Shown here: piece by piece, positions 54,021-62,082 of the stretch
Layout of the letters: each line of letters opens with the position of its first letter
Numbering within the stretch: position 1 is the first letter of the stretch
Assembly: GCF_004153225.1 (NCBI RefSeq)
Contig: NZ_SEMB01000007.1
Location: forward strand, 1-64,000
Reading direction: 5' to 3'
Length of the DNA stretch: 64,000 nt
Origin: Sporolactobacillus sp. THM7-7
GTDB taxonomy: Bacteria > Bacillota > Bacilli > Bacillales > Sporolactobacillaceae
The notes under the pieces: generated by a model
What the model saw: the letters and a program-made list of their open reading frames with translations, nothing else
Databases searched by the model: none
What the model was told of the DNA's origin: nothing
Made by a program: the position numbers and the translations under genes

Positions 54021-55043
54021 TTAATGAGCGCCATGAAGATGCGCATGCATATGATGATGATGTGATTCCAATTGATGCTCATGCTCCTCGGTATGCGGCT
54101 CGTGATACACTGAACCTTGCTCCTCCATTGGATCAGTATGGACCTGTACGGCCGTTACATGATCGACTTCGTGGTGGAGGCGATGAATCACCGCTTTGAC
54201 TACATCGTGGCCTTCTTTGACCGTTAAATGCGAATTCAGTGTCACACTCATTTCCGCCGTGATATGATGCCCTAACCAGCGCGCTTTCACATCGCTAACA
54301 TGATATACCCCTTCAATTTGCGCAGCGACATGCTTCATCTGATCGACGACTTCCGGATCAATCCCGTCAAGAAGACGTGTAAAAATGGTTTTGGCCGAGT
54401 CTTTCACAATAAATAAAATCATGACTGTGATTACGAGCCCGATGATCGGATCAAGGACAGGAAAACCGACCCACGCACCAAGTACGCCAACCAAAACCGC
54501 TAAAGAGGTCCAGCCGTCAATTCGGGCATGATGACCGTCTGCGACAAGGGCTGCACTCCCCATCTTCTTCCCCATCCGGATGCGGTAAACGGCCACCGCC
54601 TCGTTCCCTATAAAACCGATCACGGCGGCAATAGCCGTTACCCCAAGATGCGTCATTTCCGATCCGACAATCAGCCTTCGAACGGACTCATAGCCGGCAA
54701 TCACGGCGCTGAACAAGATGACCAGCACGATAATTAGACCGGCCAGATCTTCGCTTCGGCTGTATCCGTATGTAAAGCGTTTCGTTGGCGGTCGCCGGCT
54801 GAGCATAAAAGCGATCCAGAGCGGAATCGAAGTCAGCGAATCCCCGAAATTATGGATTGTGTCCGCCAATAGCGCCGTACTTCCCGTGAACGCGGCCACA
54901 ACCGCCTGAAAAACGGCTGTCATCATTAATCCGATAAGCGAAAGAAGCAGCACCCTGGTCGCTTCTTTATTTTCAATAATATGGCTGTCTACACTTCCGT
55001 GCGTATGTGTATGACCATGATCGTGATGATGCAACAGTCCCAT
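54021..55043 (-). CDS. His-rich cation diffusion facilitator (DmeF/CzcD-like)
   Basis: 340 residues, six membrane helices, CDF ligand motifs in LLADTIHNFGDSLTSIPLW and ALVADGHHARIDGWTSLAVL, and His-rich ends (HHHDHGHTHTHG; HHHHMHAHLHG). Exports divalent metals (Zn, Co or Ni) by proton antiport. ATG at 55043 with GAGGAG 8 bases upstream. Preceded by the 33-base operator and followed by the CsoR-like gene, an operon resembling the dmeF-dmeR pairs of Proteobacteria with order reversed. Confidence 0.9.
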   Translation of the reverse strand: MGLLHHHDHGHTHTHGSVDSHIIENKEATRVLLLSLIGLMMTAVFQAVVAAFTGSTALLADTIHNFGDSLTSIPLWIAFMLSRRPPTKRFTYGYSRSEDLAGLIIVLVILFSAVIAGYESVRRLIVGSEMTHLGVTAIAAVIGFIGNEAVAVYRIRMGKKMGSAALVADGHHARIDGWTSLAVLVGVLGAWVGFPVLDPIIGLVITVMILFIVKDSAKTIFTRLLDGIDPEVVDQMKHVAAQIEGVYHVSDVKARWLGHHITAEMSVTLNSHLTVKEGHDVVKAVIHRLHHEVDHVTAVQVHTDPMEEQGSVYHEPHTEEHEHQLESHHHHMHAHLHGAH

Positions 55044-55085
55044 TGTCGTATCTCCTCTCAAAAACCAGTTGTCTCATCATTCCTT

Positions 55086-55118
55086 TTGATTATATCCCCC
55101 CAGGGGGGATATAATCAA
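55086..55118. promoter_or_regulatory. 33-base perfect palindrome, CsoR-family operator
   Basis: Two 16-base arms TTGATTATATCCCCCC and GGGGGGATATAATCAA around a central A. A G-tract flanked by AT-rich inverted repeats is the hallmark of CsoR/RcnR/FrmR operators. It lies 43 bases upstream of the CDF ATG, overlapping its promoter. No second copy was seen. Confidence 0.85.
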
Positions 55119-55291
55119 TCACATTGCATCATTCAGCCATGCATTCGGACTCCTGTTCCGAGAGTCAGTGTTCGCCTGGTGAAACACTCTTTCATAATTA
55201 TCAATTTTATAAAAACATGAAAAAAGGTTGCTGTAGACACACACATGTTTGGCCTGTTAAGATAGATAAACTGATACTAGAAGGTGAGCGT

Positions 55292-56176
55292 ATGATTCAG
55301 GAAAAATACATGAACCTGAAAATGGGGGAACGTGGGGCGATGATCAGTATCGCCGCTTACGTCTGCTTATCCTTTCTGAAACTCTTCATCGGTTTCGCCG
55401 CGGAATCAAAAGCACTCAGAGCCGATGGATTAAATAACACAACGGATATCGTCGCCTCACTTGCCGTATTAATCGGGCTGAGATTATCCCGCCGGCCCGC
55501 CGACAGCAACCATCCGTACGGTCATTGGAAAAGCGAAACGATAGCGTCGCTGCTTGCTTCATTTATTATGATCATTGTCGGGCTTCAGGTACTGTACGAC
55601 GGTATCCGCTCAATATTTCAGGGACCAGAAAAAAGTCCGGACATGATCGCTGCGTGGACTGGACTGTTTTGCGCCGCCGTCATGTTCGGCGTCTATCGAT
55701 ACAATAAAAAATTGTCCGTTAAAATCAAAAGTTTATCCATGAAGGCGGCAGCGAAAGATAACCTGTCCGACGCCTGGGTCAGCATCGGTACGGCTGTCGG
55801 TATATTCGGATCCCAGTTCGGCCTGCCGTGGCTTGATACGGTGACCGCCATTTTAGTCGGTATCCTGATTTGCAAAACCGCCTGGGCTATCTTCCGTGAA
55901 TCGTCTTATCATCTATCTGACGGATTCGACGACCAAAAAATAAAAACGTACCAAAAAACCATTCAATCGGTCAGCGGGGTTGAAACGGTAAGAAGCGTAA
56001 AAGCGAGAAATTACGGAAACAATACAGTTGTGGATCTCGTGATTACGGTGGATGCCCATTCGGATCTGAAAGGGGCCCACGATATCTCAACACGCGTTGA
56101 AGAAGCATTGATCCAGAAATACGGGATTTACGATGTTAATGTCCATGTCGAACCCAACCAGCAAAAGGTGCAATAG
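55292..56176 (+). CDS. mneP: Cation diffusion facilitator, MneP/MneS-like
   Basis: 294 residues. Very similar in memory to the B. subtilis Mn2+ exporters MneP/MneS (GERGAMISIAAYVCLSFLKLFIGFAAESKALRADGLNNTTDIVASLAVLIGLRLSRRPADSNHPYGHWKSETIASLLASFIM). Motifs DGLNNTTD and DNLSDAW carry the metal site. Start ATG 55292 with GAAGGTGA 5-6 bases before; the longer frame adds 56 unrelated residues. mntR, its regulator in B. subtilis, is at 29.3 kb. Confidence 0.9.
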   Translation: MIQEKYMNLKMGERGAMISIAAYVCLSFLKLFIGFAAESKALRADGLNNTTDIVASLAVLIGLRLSRRPADSNHPYGHWKSETIASLLASFIMIIVGLQVLYDGIRSIFQGPEKSPDMIAAWTGLFCAAVMFGVYRYNKKLSVKIKSLSMKAAAKDNLSDAWVSIGTAVGIFGSQFGLPWLDTVTAILVGILICKTAWAIFRESSYHLSDGFDDQKIKTYQKTIQSVSGVETVRSVKARNYGNNTVVDLVITVDAHSDLKGAHDISTRVEEALIQKYGIYDVNVHVEPNQQKVQ

Positions 56177-56254
56177 AGCAAGTTTACGGAAGTGATTGTC
56201 AATGAATGCATTCCTGATCCTTTGCAAAAAATATAAATTGGGAGGTGTTAAATA

Positions 56255-56413
56255 ATGGCAAAAGACGTCAAGTGTGAAGTGGATAGCTGCAAGTATTGGG
56301 GAAACGGAAATCTGTGCCAAGCTTCATCGATTTATGTCGTGAATCAACGAAGCGGAAACCATGCATCGACTTCGAGCGAAACAGACTGTAAAACTTTTGA
56401 CCCGAAAATTTAA
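56255..56413 (+). CDS. DUF1540 small Cys-rich protein
   Basis: 52 residues: MAKDVKCEVDSCKYWGNGN, CQASSIYV, TDCKTFDPKI, four Cys in the DUF1540 pattern CxVxxCxYWxxGNxCxAxxI...TDCxTF. Preceded by GGAGGTG 7 bases from the ATG. Probably binds metal; role unknown. Separate from mneP by about 80 bases. Confidence 0.9.
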   Translation: MAKDVKCEVDSCKYWGNGNLCQASSIYVVNQRSGNHASTSSETDCKTFDPKI

Positions 56414-56424
56414 CGCATCCTGCC

Positions 56425-56472
56425 AAAACAAAAGTCGGAGTGAAAAGCTGATTCAGTTTTCACTCCGGCTTA
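56425..56472 (+). terminator. Terminator after the DUF1540 gene
   Basis: CGGAGTGAAAA / TTTTCACTCCG hairpin with an 11-base loop, 30 bases after the stop. Confidence 0.85.
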
Positions 56473-56563
56473 TTTATATGGAGAAAAATATATTTTTTAG
56501 TGAAAATGAAGGCTTTTTGCCCGGTTACCTTCCCCAAATCGGTCATTTGTTGATTCTTTTACA

Positions 56564-56647
56564 GTAACTGATGATTTCCCGCAGGTTACTGATGATTTCC
56601 CGCAAGTAACTGATGATTTCCCGTAGGTTACTGATGATTTCCCGCAC
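56564..56647. repeat. 21-base tandem array, 4 copies, alternating GTAAC/GTTAC
   Basis: Units start at 56564, 56585, 56606 and 56627: GTAAC or GTTAC, then TGATGATTTCCCGYA plus A or G. The first five bases alternate GTAAC, GTTAC, GTAAC, GTTAC, which are reverse complements, so neighbouring units can pair. It lies just 3' of the MMPL gene (minus). The core ATCAGT (reverse complement) is shared with the other arrays. Confidence 0.9.
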
Positions 56648-56690
56648 ATCATGGAGGCCACATCATACAGGATGTTTTTATCGCTTGCTT

Positions 56691-59600
56691 TTATTTCGCT
56701 TGGGTGTTTGCCGGTACGGAAGCCGTACGGTCGGATTTTCTCGAGATGAACGGCCACCAGTTCGCTTTTCCAAACATCTTGACCATAACGGGAACAAAGA
56801 GCGGGAGGATGATAACCGAATACATCACAAGCCCGATAATCACGATGGTGGCAATTTGTATGAGTGAAAGCATGCCTGATGGAAGCATCGCTGCAAAAGT
56901 GCCCCCTAAAATGATGACCGCCGAGAAAATAACGCCGCCCATATGACGAAGCGTCAGGAGCATTCGTTCTCTGATTCCTGATCGATCATATTCATTAAAT
57001 CGCGTCATGACAAATATGGAGTAATCGATTCCTAGTGCCATAAGAACGATAAATCCGAAAAACGGTGTTGTCCATGTCAGTCCCGAATAATGAAAAATTT
57101 TCGTAAAGATGAGCTCGCCGAAGCCGAGCGATGCAAAATACGTCAAAACCAGCGAGGCCATCAGGTAAATCGGCATTGTCAGAGATCTTAAGACGACGAC
57201 AAGCGCAATCAAAACGCCGATCAGCACGAAAGAAACCGCTCGATTGTAGTCTGAGTCGGCGAGGTTTTGAATGTCGCTATTGGAACTGGCGACGCCGCCG
57301 ATGCCAATATGGGCATTTTCAAGTTTTGTTCCTTTAATACTAGACGCGAGCTGCGTTTTCATTTCGTCAAAATGATCGAAGCTTTCATTCGAATAAGGAT
57401 TGTCTTTCGAAATGACACTGATGCTGGCCACTTTGCCGTCTTCGCTCATATATTGATCCAGCGACTGTTTAAAATCCGCGTTATCGAAAATATCTTGCGG
57501 GACGTAGATGCCGGAATTGTCATAGGAAACGTTCGTCCAGTTGTTGATAAAATCGTTAGCTGAATGAATCCCGTTCTGGATCTTTCCTGCACCGTCCGAT
57601 CCCTTCGCCAGCCCGTCTGAAAGCTGGCTCATCTGATCGTTCATCTGACCGAAGCCGCTCTTGATTTGTACCTGCCCCGAAGCGATCCGGTTTAACGCGC
57701 CGGAGACTTGCGGTAGGTTCGCAATGACCTGATCCTGACCATTTGCCGCCTGATTCAGTCCATCTTCCAGCTGGCTCAGGCCCTCATCAATTTGCGTTAA
57801 GCCGTTCTGAAATTCGCCAATGCCGTTCGTGATCTTCTCGGACTGTTGATTGAGCGTGTTCATGGCGTCCGCCAGCTGACGAATCCCCTGATTCAGCGTT
57901 TTTAACTGTGCCTCGATACTTTGCCTCTGTTTATTCACCTCAGCCTGGATGCTGTTCTCCATCTCCTGCATCGTTTGCGGAAGCTGGTTCAGATCCGAAA
58001 CCAATTGGGCAAAATGAGGATCACTCATCGCCTCAGGATGGGCCTGAACATAGGCTTTCATATTTTCCTGAATCCGGCCGAGCAGCGCCTGCAATTCTGT
58101 TGTATCAATCGCGGGTTGGCCGCCTGCCGATGAAAACCGGCTGAGCTGATCGGACATCTTTTGCAGATTCACGGTTACGTTCCGATAACCTTCTTGCAAT
58201 GACTCCTGCCCGGATTTCAGGTCGTTTAACTGGCTTTTCGCGCTCTGAATATTTTTTCTGATCTCATTTGTACCTTGCGATCCGGATTTGATTCCATCAG
58301 AAATGCGCGTCAGCGCCTGACCGATATCGTTGACGCCTGCCTCGGTTTGCTTTGTTCCCGTCTGCAGTTTATCGACATTGGACATAGCCGCATCTAGTTC
58401 AGGACGGGAGGAAGCGATTTTATCGCTCGTATCCTTCAGATTGCTCTTGATCGTCCCTAAACCGTCGGAAGCATCCGCCAGCCCTTGATGCACACGTTCA
58501 GACTGGTTTTTCACGTAAATATCATCCAGCCGGTCGCCGAGTGGGCGGGAGACACTCAGTACCTGATCGACGTGATTATCTTTACTTAGATCGTTCGTGA
58601 TCCGTTCCATGAGGGCGACATACTCCGTCGTACGCATATTATCATCATTTTCAAAATAAATGGTCGTCGGAGAAATATTGCCGGCGCCGAAATCATTGGA
58701 AACGATATTAAATCCGATCTTGGATGGATATTTATTCGGTATTTCTTCCGGCGAGTTAAAGGAAAGCTGTCCGTTGTGGGCGATAATCGGCGGAACCGTG
58801 AACAGTCCGACGATGAGCAGGGCGACGATCGGCCTCGTGAAAGCGAGATTTCCTGTCCACCCCCAGAAGCGGCTCTTTGCGTGCTGTATTTTTTTGTTCA
58901 TCGGCCAAAACAGGTTGTTGCCGAGTGAAACGGTGAATAACGGCAGAATCGTAAAAAGGGCGATCAGCAGAAAAATGACGCCGACCCCAACCGCTACGGC
59001 GCTCCGATACAGGGAAAACTGGACGAAAGCGAGAGAGAGAAACGCGATAAAAACCGGGATTCCGCTGTAAAGCACGGTCTTCCCTGCCGTCTGATACGTT
59101 TTTAACGTCGCCTGCAGCTTATCTTTTCCATTAGCCAATTCTTCTTTAAATCGGCTGAGCAGAAGAATGCAGTAATCCGTTCCGATACCGAACATGACGG
59201 CAACCATGAAGATTTGCGTAAAATTGGACACCGGAAAGTTAAAATATTTAACCAAAAAGGCGACAACCGTTTGTGCCACCACATAACTGATCCCTACCGT
59301 TATTAATGGAACAAACGGGGCAATCACCGAACGAAAGACGAGGAATAAAACAACAAGAATAAAGATAACAGTAATGCCTTCTGTCTTTTTCAGCCCTTCT
59401 TCCGCCGTCGTGCTTAGATCATCTTCAATCAAATCGTCACCGGTTAAATAAGTCCGCACGCCATCGGTTTTCATTTCATCGTCAATCGCCGTCCGCAGCT
59501 CCCGTGTCGTCAGACCGGTACCATTTTCGATTTGAAACATGGCGATCAGCGTCTTTTTATTGTCCGAGACGAGCTGGTTTTCCAAGTCCTTATTGTCAAA

Positions 59601-59918
59601 ACTATCGGTAACATTCGAAATGTGGAGCCTTTCTTTATGATCCTCTATTCTGTCTAATGTGTTTTCTATTGCTTCCAGCTCATCCTTTGTTAAAGCCTGA
59701 TTCGAGTGAAATACGGCCATATAAGTACTGCCGGCATGTTCCCCGTCCAGCCTTTTCTGCAGATCCTCCGCCACACTGGATGAATCATTCTTCGGTAGAG
59801 CAAAGCCTCCCTTGTCGCGGACAAGCTGGTTCATATCCGGGGCCGTGATGACGAGGGCGGCAAGCGCCACCGCCCATATAACTAATAATATCCATCTTAA
59901 TGATACTATTTTTTTCAT
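56691..59918 (-). CDS. MMPL/RND family exporter (YdgH-like)
   Basis: 1075 residues. Two membrane halves (about 1-370 and 880-1050) with MMPL signatures (FGIGTDYCILLLSRFKEE and ALGIDYSIFVMTRFNEY). A long extracellular region (about 480-800) is full of YhgE/Pip-type repeats such as LTQIDEGLSQLEDGLNQ. It exports lipids or drugs by proton motive force. Its ATG overlaps the stop of the upstream marR gene by 4 bases. Confidence 0.93.
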   Translation of the reverse strand: MKKIVSLRWILLVIWAVALAALVITAPDMNQLVRDKGGFALPKNDSSSVAEDLQKRLDGEHAGSTYMAVFHSNQALTKDELEAIENTLDRIEDHKERLHISNVTDSFDNKDLENQLVSDNKKTLIAMFQIENGTGLTTRELRTAIDDEMKTDGVRTYLTGDDLIEDDLSTTAEEGLKKTEGITVIFILVVLFLVFRSVIAPFVPLITVGISYVVAQTVVAFLVKYFNFPVSNFTQIFMVAVMFGIGTDYCILLLSRFKEELANGKDKLQATLKTYQTAGKTVLYSGIPVFIAFLSLAFVQFSLYRSAVAVGVGVIFLLIALFTILPLFTVSLGNNLFWPMNKKIQHAKSRFWGWTGNLAFTRPIVALLIVGLFTVPPIIAHNGQLSFNSPEEIPNKYPSKIGFNIVSNDFGAGNISPTTIYFENDDNMRTTEYVALMERITNDLSKDNHVDQVLSVSRPLGDRLDDIYVKNQSERVHQGLADASDGLGTIKSNLKDTSDKIASSRPELDAAMSNVDKLQTGTKQTEAGVNDIGQALTRISDGIKSGSQGTNEIRKNIQSAKSQLNDLKSGQESLQEGYRNVTVNLQKMSDQLSRFSSAGGQPAIDTTELQALLGRIQENMKAYVQAHPEAMSDPHFAQLVSDLNQLPQTMQEMENSIQAEVNKQRQSIEAQLKTLNQGIRQLADAMNTLNQQSEKITNGIGEFQNGLTQIDEGLSQLEDGLNQAANGQDQVIANLPQVSGALNRIASGQVQIKSGFGQMNDQMSQLSDGLAKGSDGAGKIQNGIHSANDFINNWTNVSYDNSGIYVPQDIFDNADFKQSLDQYMSEDGKVASISVISKDNPYSNESFDHFDEMKTQLASSIKGTKLENAHIGIGGVASSNSDIQNLADSDYNRAVSFVLIGVLIALVVVLRSLTMPIYLMASLVLTYFASLGFGELIFTKIFHYSGLTWTTPFFGFIVLMALGIDYSIFVMTRFNEYDRSGIRERMLLTLRHMGGVIFSAVIILGGTFAAMLPSGMLSLIQIATIVIIGLVMYSVIILPLFVPVMVKMFGKANWWPFISRKSDRTASVPANTQAK

Positions 59919-60364
59919 GATTCCATCCTCAATTTCGCGATGATTTTATTGATTTTTTTATAAATTCGGATAAACTCTTTGCTGTCTTTTTCACCGAGTA
60001 GCTGAATCCAATGTCCGACTAATTGTTGGATTTTTTCATGTCCCTCTCTGAAGATTTTTCTTCCCTCATCCGTGTTGTGCAGGCCGAAACTTCGATTATC
60101 GATCGGCTTTTTTTCGATCAGCCCGCGATCCAGAAGGCGATGAATCCGAATGCTGAGCCCGCTTTTATTCACATTCAGTCGAGAAGCCATTTGAACCGGA
60201 CTGATTCCCGGCCTCGTCTCAAGAATGCGTAAAATACAAAGTTGTTCAAACGTAATCTTGTGCTTCCTGACAATCTCTTCTACCGCCTCTTGAATTTTAT
60301 TGGTTGTGTAAATGGACAGTTCCTCATACTCATTAATCAGCTCATTAATCGTTTGTTTCTCCAT
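59915..60364 (-). CDS. MarR-family transcriptional regulator
   Basis: 149 residues. MarR winged helix (FEQLCILRILETRPGISPVQMASRLNVNKSGLSIRIHRLLDRGLIEKKPIDNRSFGLHNTDEGRKIF). Autoregulates the marR-mmpL operon in all likelihood: palindromic sites lie just upstream. ATG at 60364 after AAGGGGAGC. The longer frame is not MarR-like. Confidence 0.93.
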   Translation of the reverse strand: MEKQTINELINEYEELSIYTTNKIQEAVEEIVRKHKITFEQLCILRILETRPGISPVQMASRLNVNKSGLSIRIHRLLDRGLIEKKPIDNRSFGLHNTDEGRKIFREGHEKIQQLVGHWIQLLGEKDSKEFIRIYKKINKIIAKLRMES

Positions 60365-60392
60365 GGCAGCTCCCCTTCTCAACGATTGAAAA

Positions 60393-60427
60393 CAGTTAAT
60401 TGTATTAACTGTTAACCATATTAACAG
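60393..60427. promoter_or_regulatory. Two overlapping palindromes, MarR operator
   Basis: CAGTTAAT-tgt-ATTAACTG (60393-60411) overlaps CTGTTAA-ccata-TTAACAG (60409-60427). Both are inverted repeats about 30-60 bases upstream of the MarR ATG, as expected for an autoregulated operon. Confidence 0.75.
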
Positions 60428-60590
60428 CAAACGGTTCACACTGTCAACGATCAAATCATTTTCTTTTTCTTGATTACTTGATGAAATAAAATTCAATAAT
60501 TTAAAAACCGGCATGATCCTCGCTTGGATCATACCGGCTTCGTGCAGAATATAATTTGTGTTCATTCCTGATAAACAGCCGTCCGGACAG

Positions 60591-61385
60591 TCAGGCCAAT
60601 GTCTGAAGCTCATCCAATCTGTTCAGAAGATTGCGGTAGCGCCTCAGTGTCTCTTCGCTTTCGACTTTCGTCCCAGACTGATAAAAAGAGACAGTTCCTT
60701 CCTGAGCGGTCTGATTCACGAGGTGCCGCGCTTCTAGGACGCGCTGGAGATTTCTGGCCGTCCCCGGACCCCCGTCAATGACCGCCGTATCATGAGGAAA
60801 CAGCTTTTTTATCGTATCTTTAAAGTAGGGAAAATGGGTGCATCCGAGAACAACGGTTCCGTACTCCGACGTGTCGAACGAATCGAGCTGCTCGCTTAAA
60901 TAACGGGCGACTTTCTCTTCATTGAATTCGAAATGCTCGGCAAACTGAACCAGGCCGGGGAGCGGCAGGCTGTCAACAATATCATGCTTGTCGATACGCG
61001 CCACTAAATGGTGATACTTTTCTTCTTTGAGCGTCAGTTTGGTCGCCAGAACCAAAACTTTTTTCCGTCTCTTCTCGCTTTCTATTACCGCCGGTTTTAC
61101 CGCGGGTTCAATGCCGAGAATCGGGAACGGATATTTCTGACGCAAGTCTTCAACCGCAATGCTGGTAGCCGTATTGCAGGCGACCACCAAAGCTTTTACG
61201 TCCTGATTGGCGATAAATTCCGCTGCATCGAACACATACTTCCTGACTTCTTCTTTTCGCTTCTCACCGTAAGGGACATGCAAGGTATCCGCATAAAATA
61301 GATAATCTTCATCGGGCAATAACCGCATTGCTTGATGGAGCACCGTTATTCCGCCGATGCCGGAGTCAAAAAAAGCTATTCTCAC
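60591..61385 (-). CDS. murI: Glutamate racemase
   Basis: 264 residues. Makes D-glutamate for peptidoglycan. Catalytic Cys in VVACNTATSIA and VVLGCTHFPYF; N-terminal RIAFFDSGIGGITVL; YFADTLHVPYGEK-like YFYADTLHVPYG. GTG at 61385 chosen over the GTG three codons earlier on ribosome-site spacing; uncertain by 3 residues. Confidence 0.94.
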   Translation of the reverse strand: MRIAFFDSGIGGITVLHQAMRLLPDEDYLFYADTLHVPYGEKRKEEVRKYVFDAAEFIANQDVKALVVACNTATSIAVEDLRQKYPFPILGIEPAVKPAVIESEKRRKKVLVLATKLTLKEEKYHHLVARIDKHDIVDSLPLPGLVQFAEHFEFNEEKVARYLSEQLDSFDTSEYGTVVLGCTHFPYFKDTIKKLFPHDTAVIDGGPGTARNLQRVLEARHLVNQTAQEGTVSFYQSGTKVESEETLRRYRNLLNRLDELQTLA

Positions 61386-61609
61386 GATTTCCACTCTCTT
61401 TAATCATTAATATTCGCATTGCTTTATTATAGCACCGATTGACCGGCTTCGGTATGGGGAAAAAACCCGGGAAAGCAGCGCTTGAGCATCATCCGGCCGC
61501 TCGAATCTAAATCACCCTGTGAAAACGCTGCGTGTGCTGATCCTGCCATTTGTCGAATATTATCGATCATGCAGACAGAAATGAACCATCATTTGATTTT
61601 CAGTTCAAC

Positions 61610-62028
61610 ATTTCAGTTGTCGGCACAAGTTATCAGTCTTCAGCTTAAGTTATCAGTCGTCAGCTTAAGTTATCAGTCGTCAGCGCGAATTATCAGTCGT
61701 TAGGCCGAATTTATCAGTCGTCAGCTGGAATTATCAGTCGTCAGCCGAATTTATCAGTCGTTAGCCGGAATTATCAGTCGTTAGCCGGAAATATCAGTCG
61801 TCGGCACGAAATATCAGTCGTTAGCCGGAAATATCAGTCGTCAGCCGAATTTATCAGTCGTTAGCCGGAATTATCAGTCGTCAGCTCAAAATATCAGTCG
61901 TCGGCTCAAATTATCAGTCGTTAGCTCAAAATATCAGTCGTTAGCCGGAATTATCAGTCGTTAGGCCGGAATATCAGTCGTCAGCTCAAATTATCAGTCG
62001 TCGGCTCAAATTATCAGTCGTCGGCTTT
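61610..62028. repeat. 20-base tandem array, 20 copies (TATCAGTCGT core)
   Basis: TATCAGTC cores at 61631, 651, 671, 691, 712 and then every 20 bases to 62012, plus one degenerate copy near 61610. Consensus TTATCAGTCGTYAGCYSRAA, with variation confined to the last ~8 bases. It lies between murI and the NlpC gene, both minus strand. The minus strand repeatedly reads CTGATAA, and 20 bases is not a multiple of three, so stops occur in every frame. No spacers, so not CRISPR. Confidence 0.95.
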
Positions 62029-62082
62029 TATAATACAAAAAATGCCCGGAACAAAGTCCGGGTGGTTATTCTGTAAAAACGA

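Noticed and set aside
55124-55291. 56-residue N-terminal extension of the MneP-like protein
   Set aside because: Cys/His-rich but unlike any CDF; a good ribosome site and the family start are at 55292.
56497-56757. 86-residue ORF with GKSSVT repeats
   Set aside because: The protein repeat is only the 21-base DNA array read through, and it overlaps the MMPL gene end in another frame.
61482-61703. 73-residue plus-strand ORF ending in the array
   Set aside because: No ribosome site, and its C-terminal half is translated repeat units.
61610-62028. Possible CRISPR array at the 20-base repeats
   Set aside because: Units are contiguous with no unique spacers, are shorter than CRISPR repeats, and no cas genes are near.
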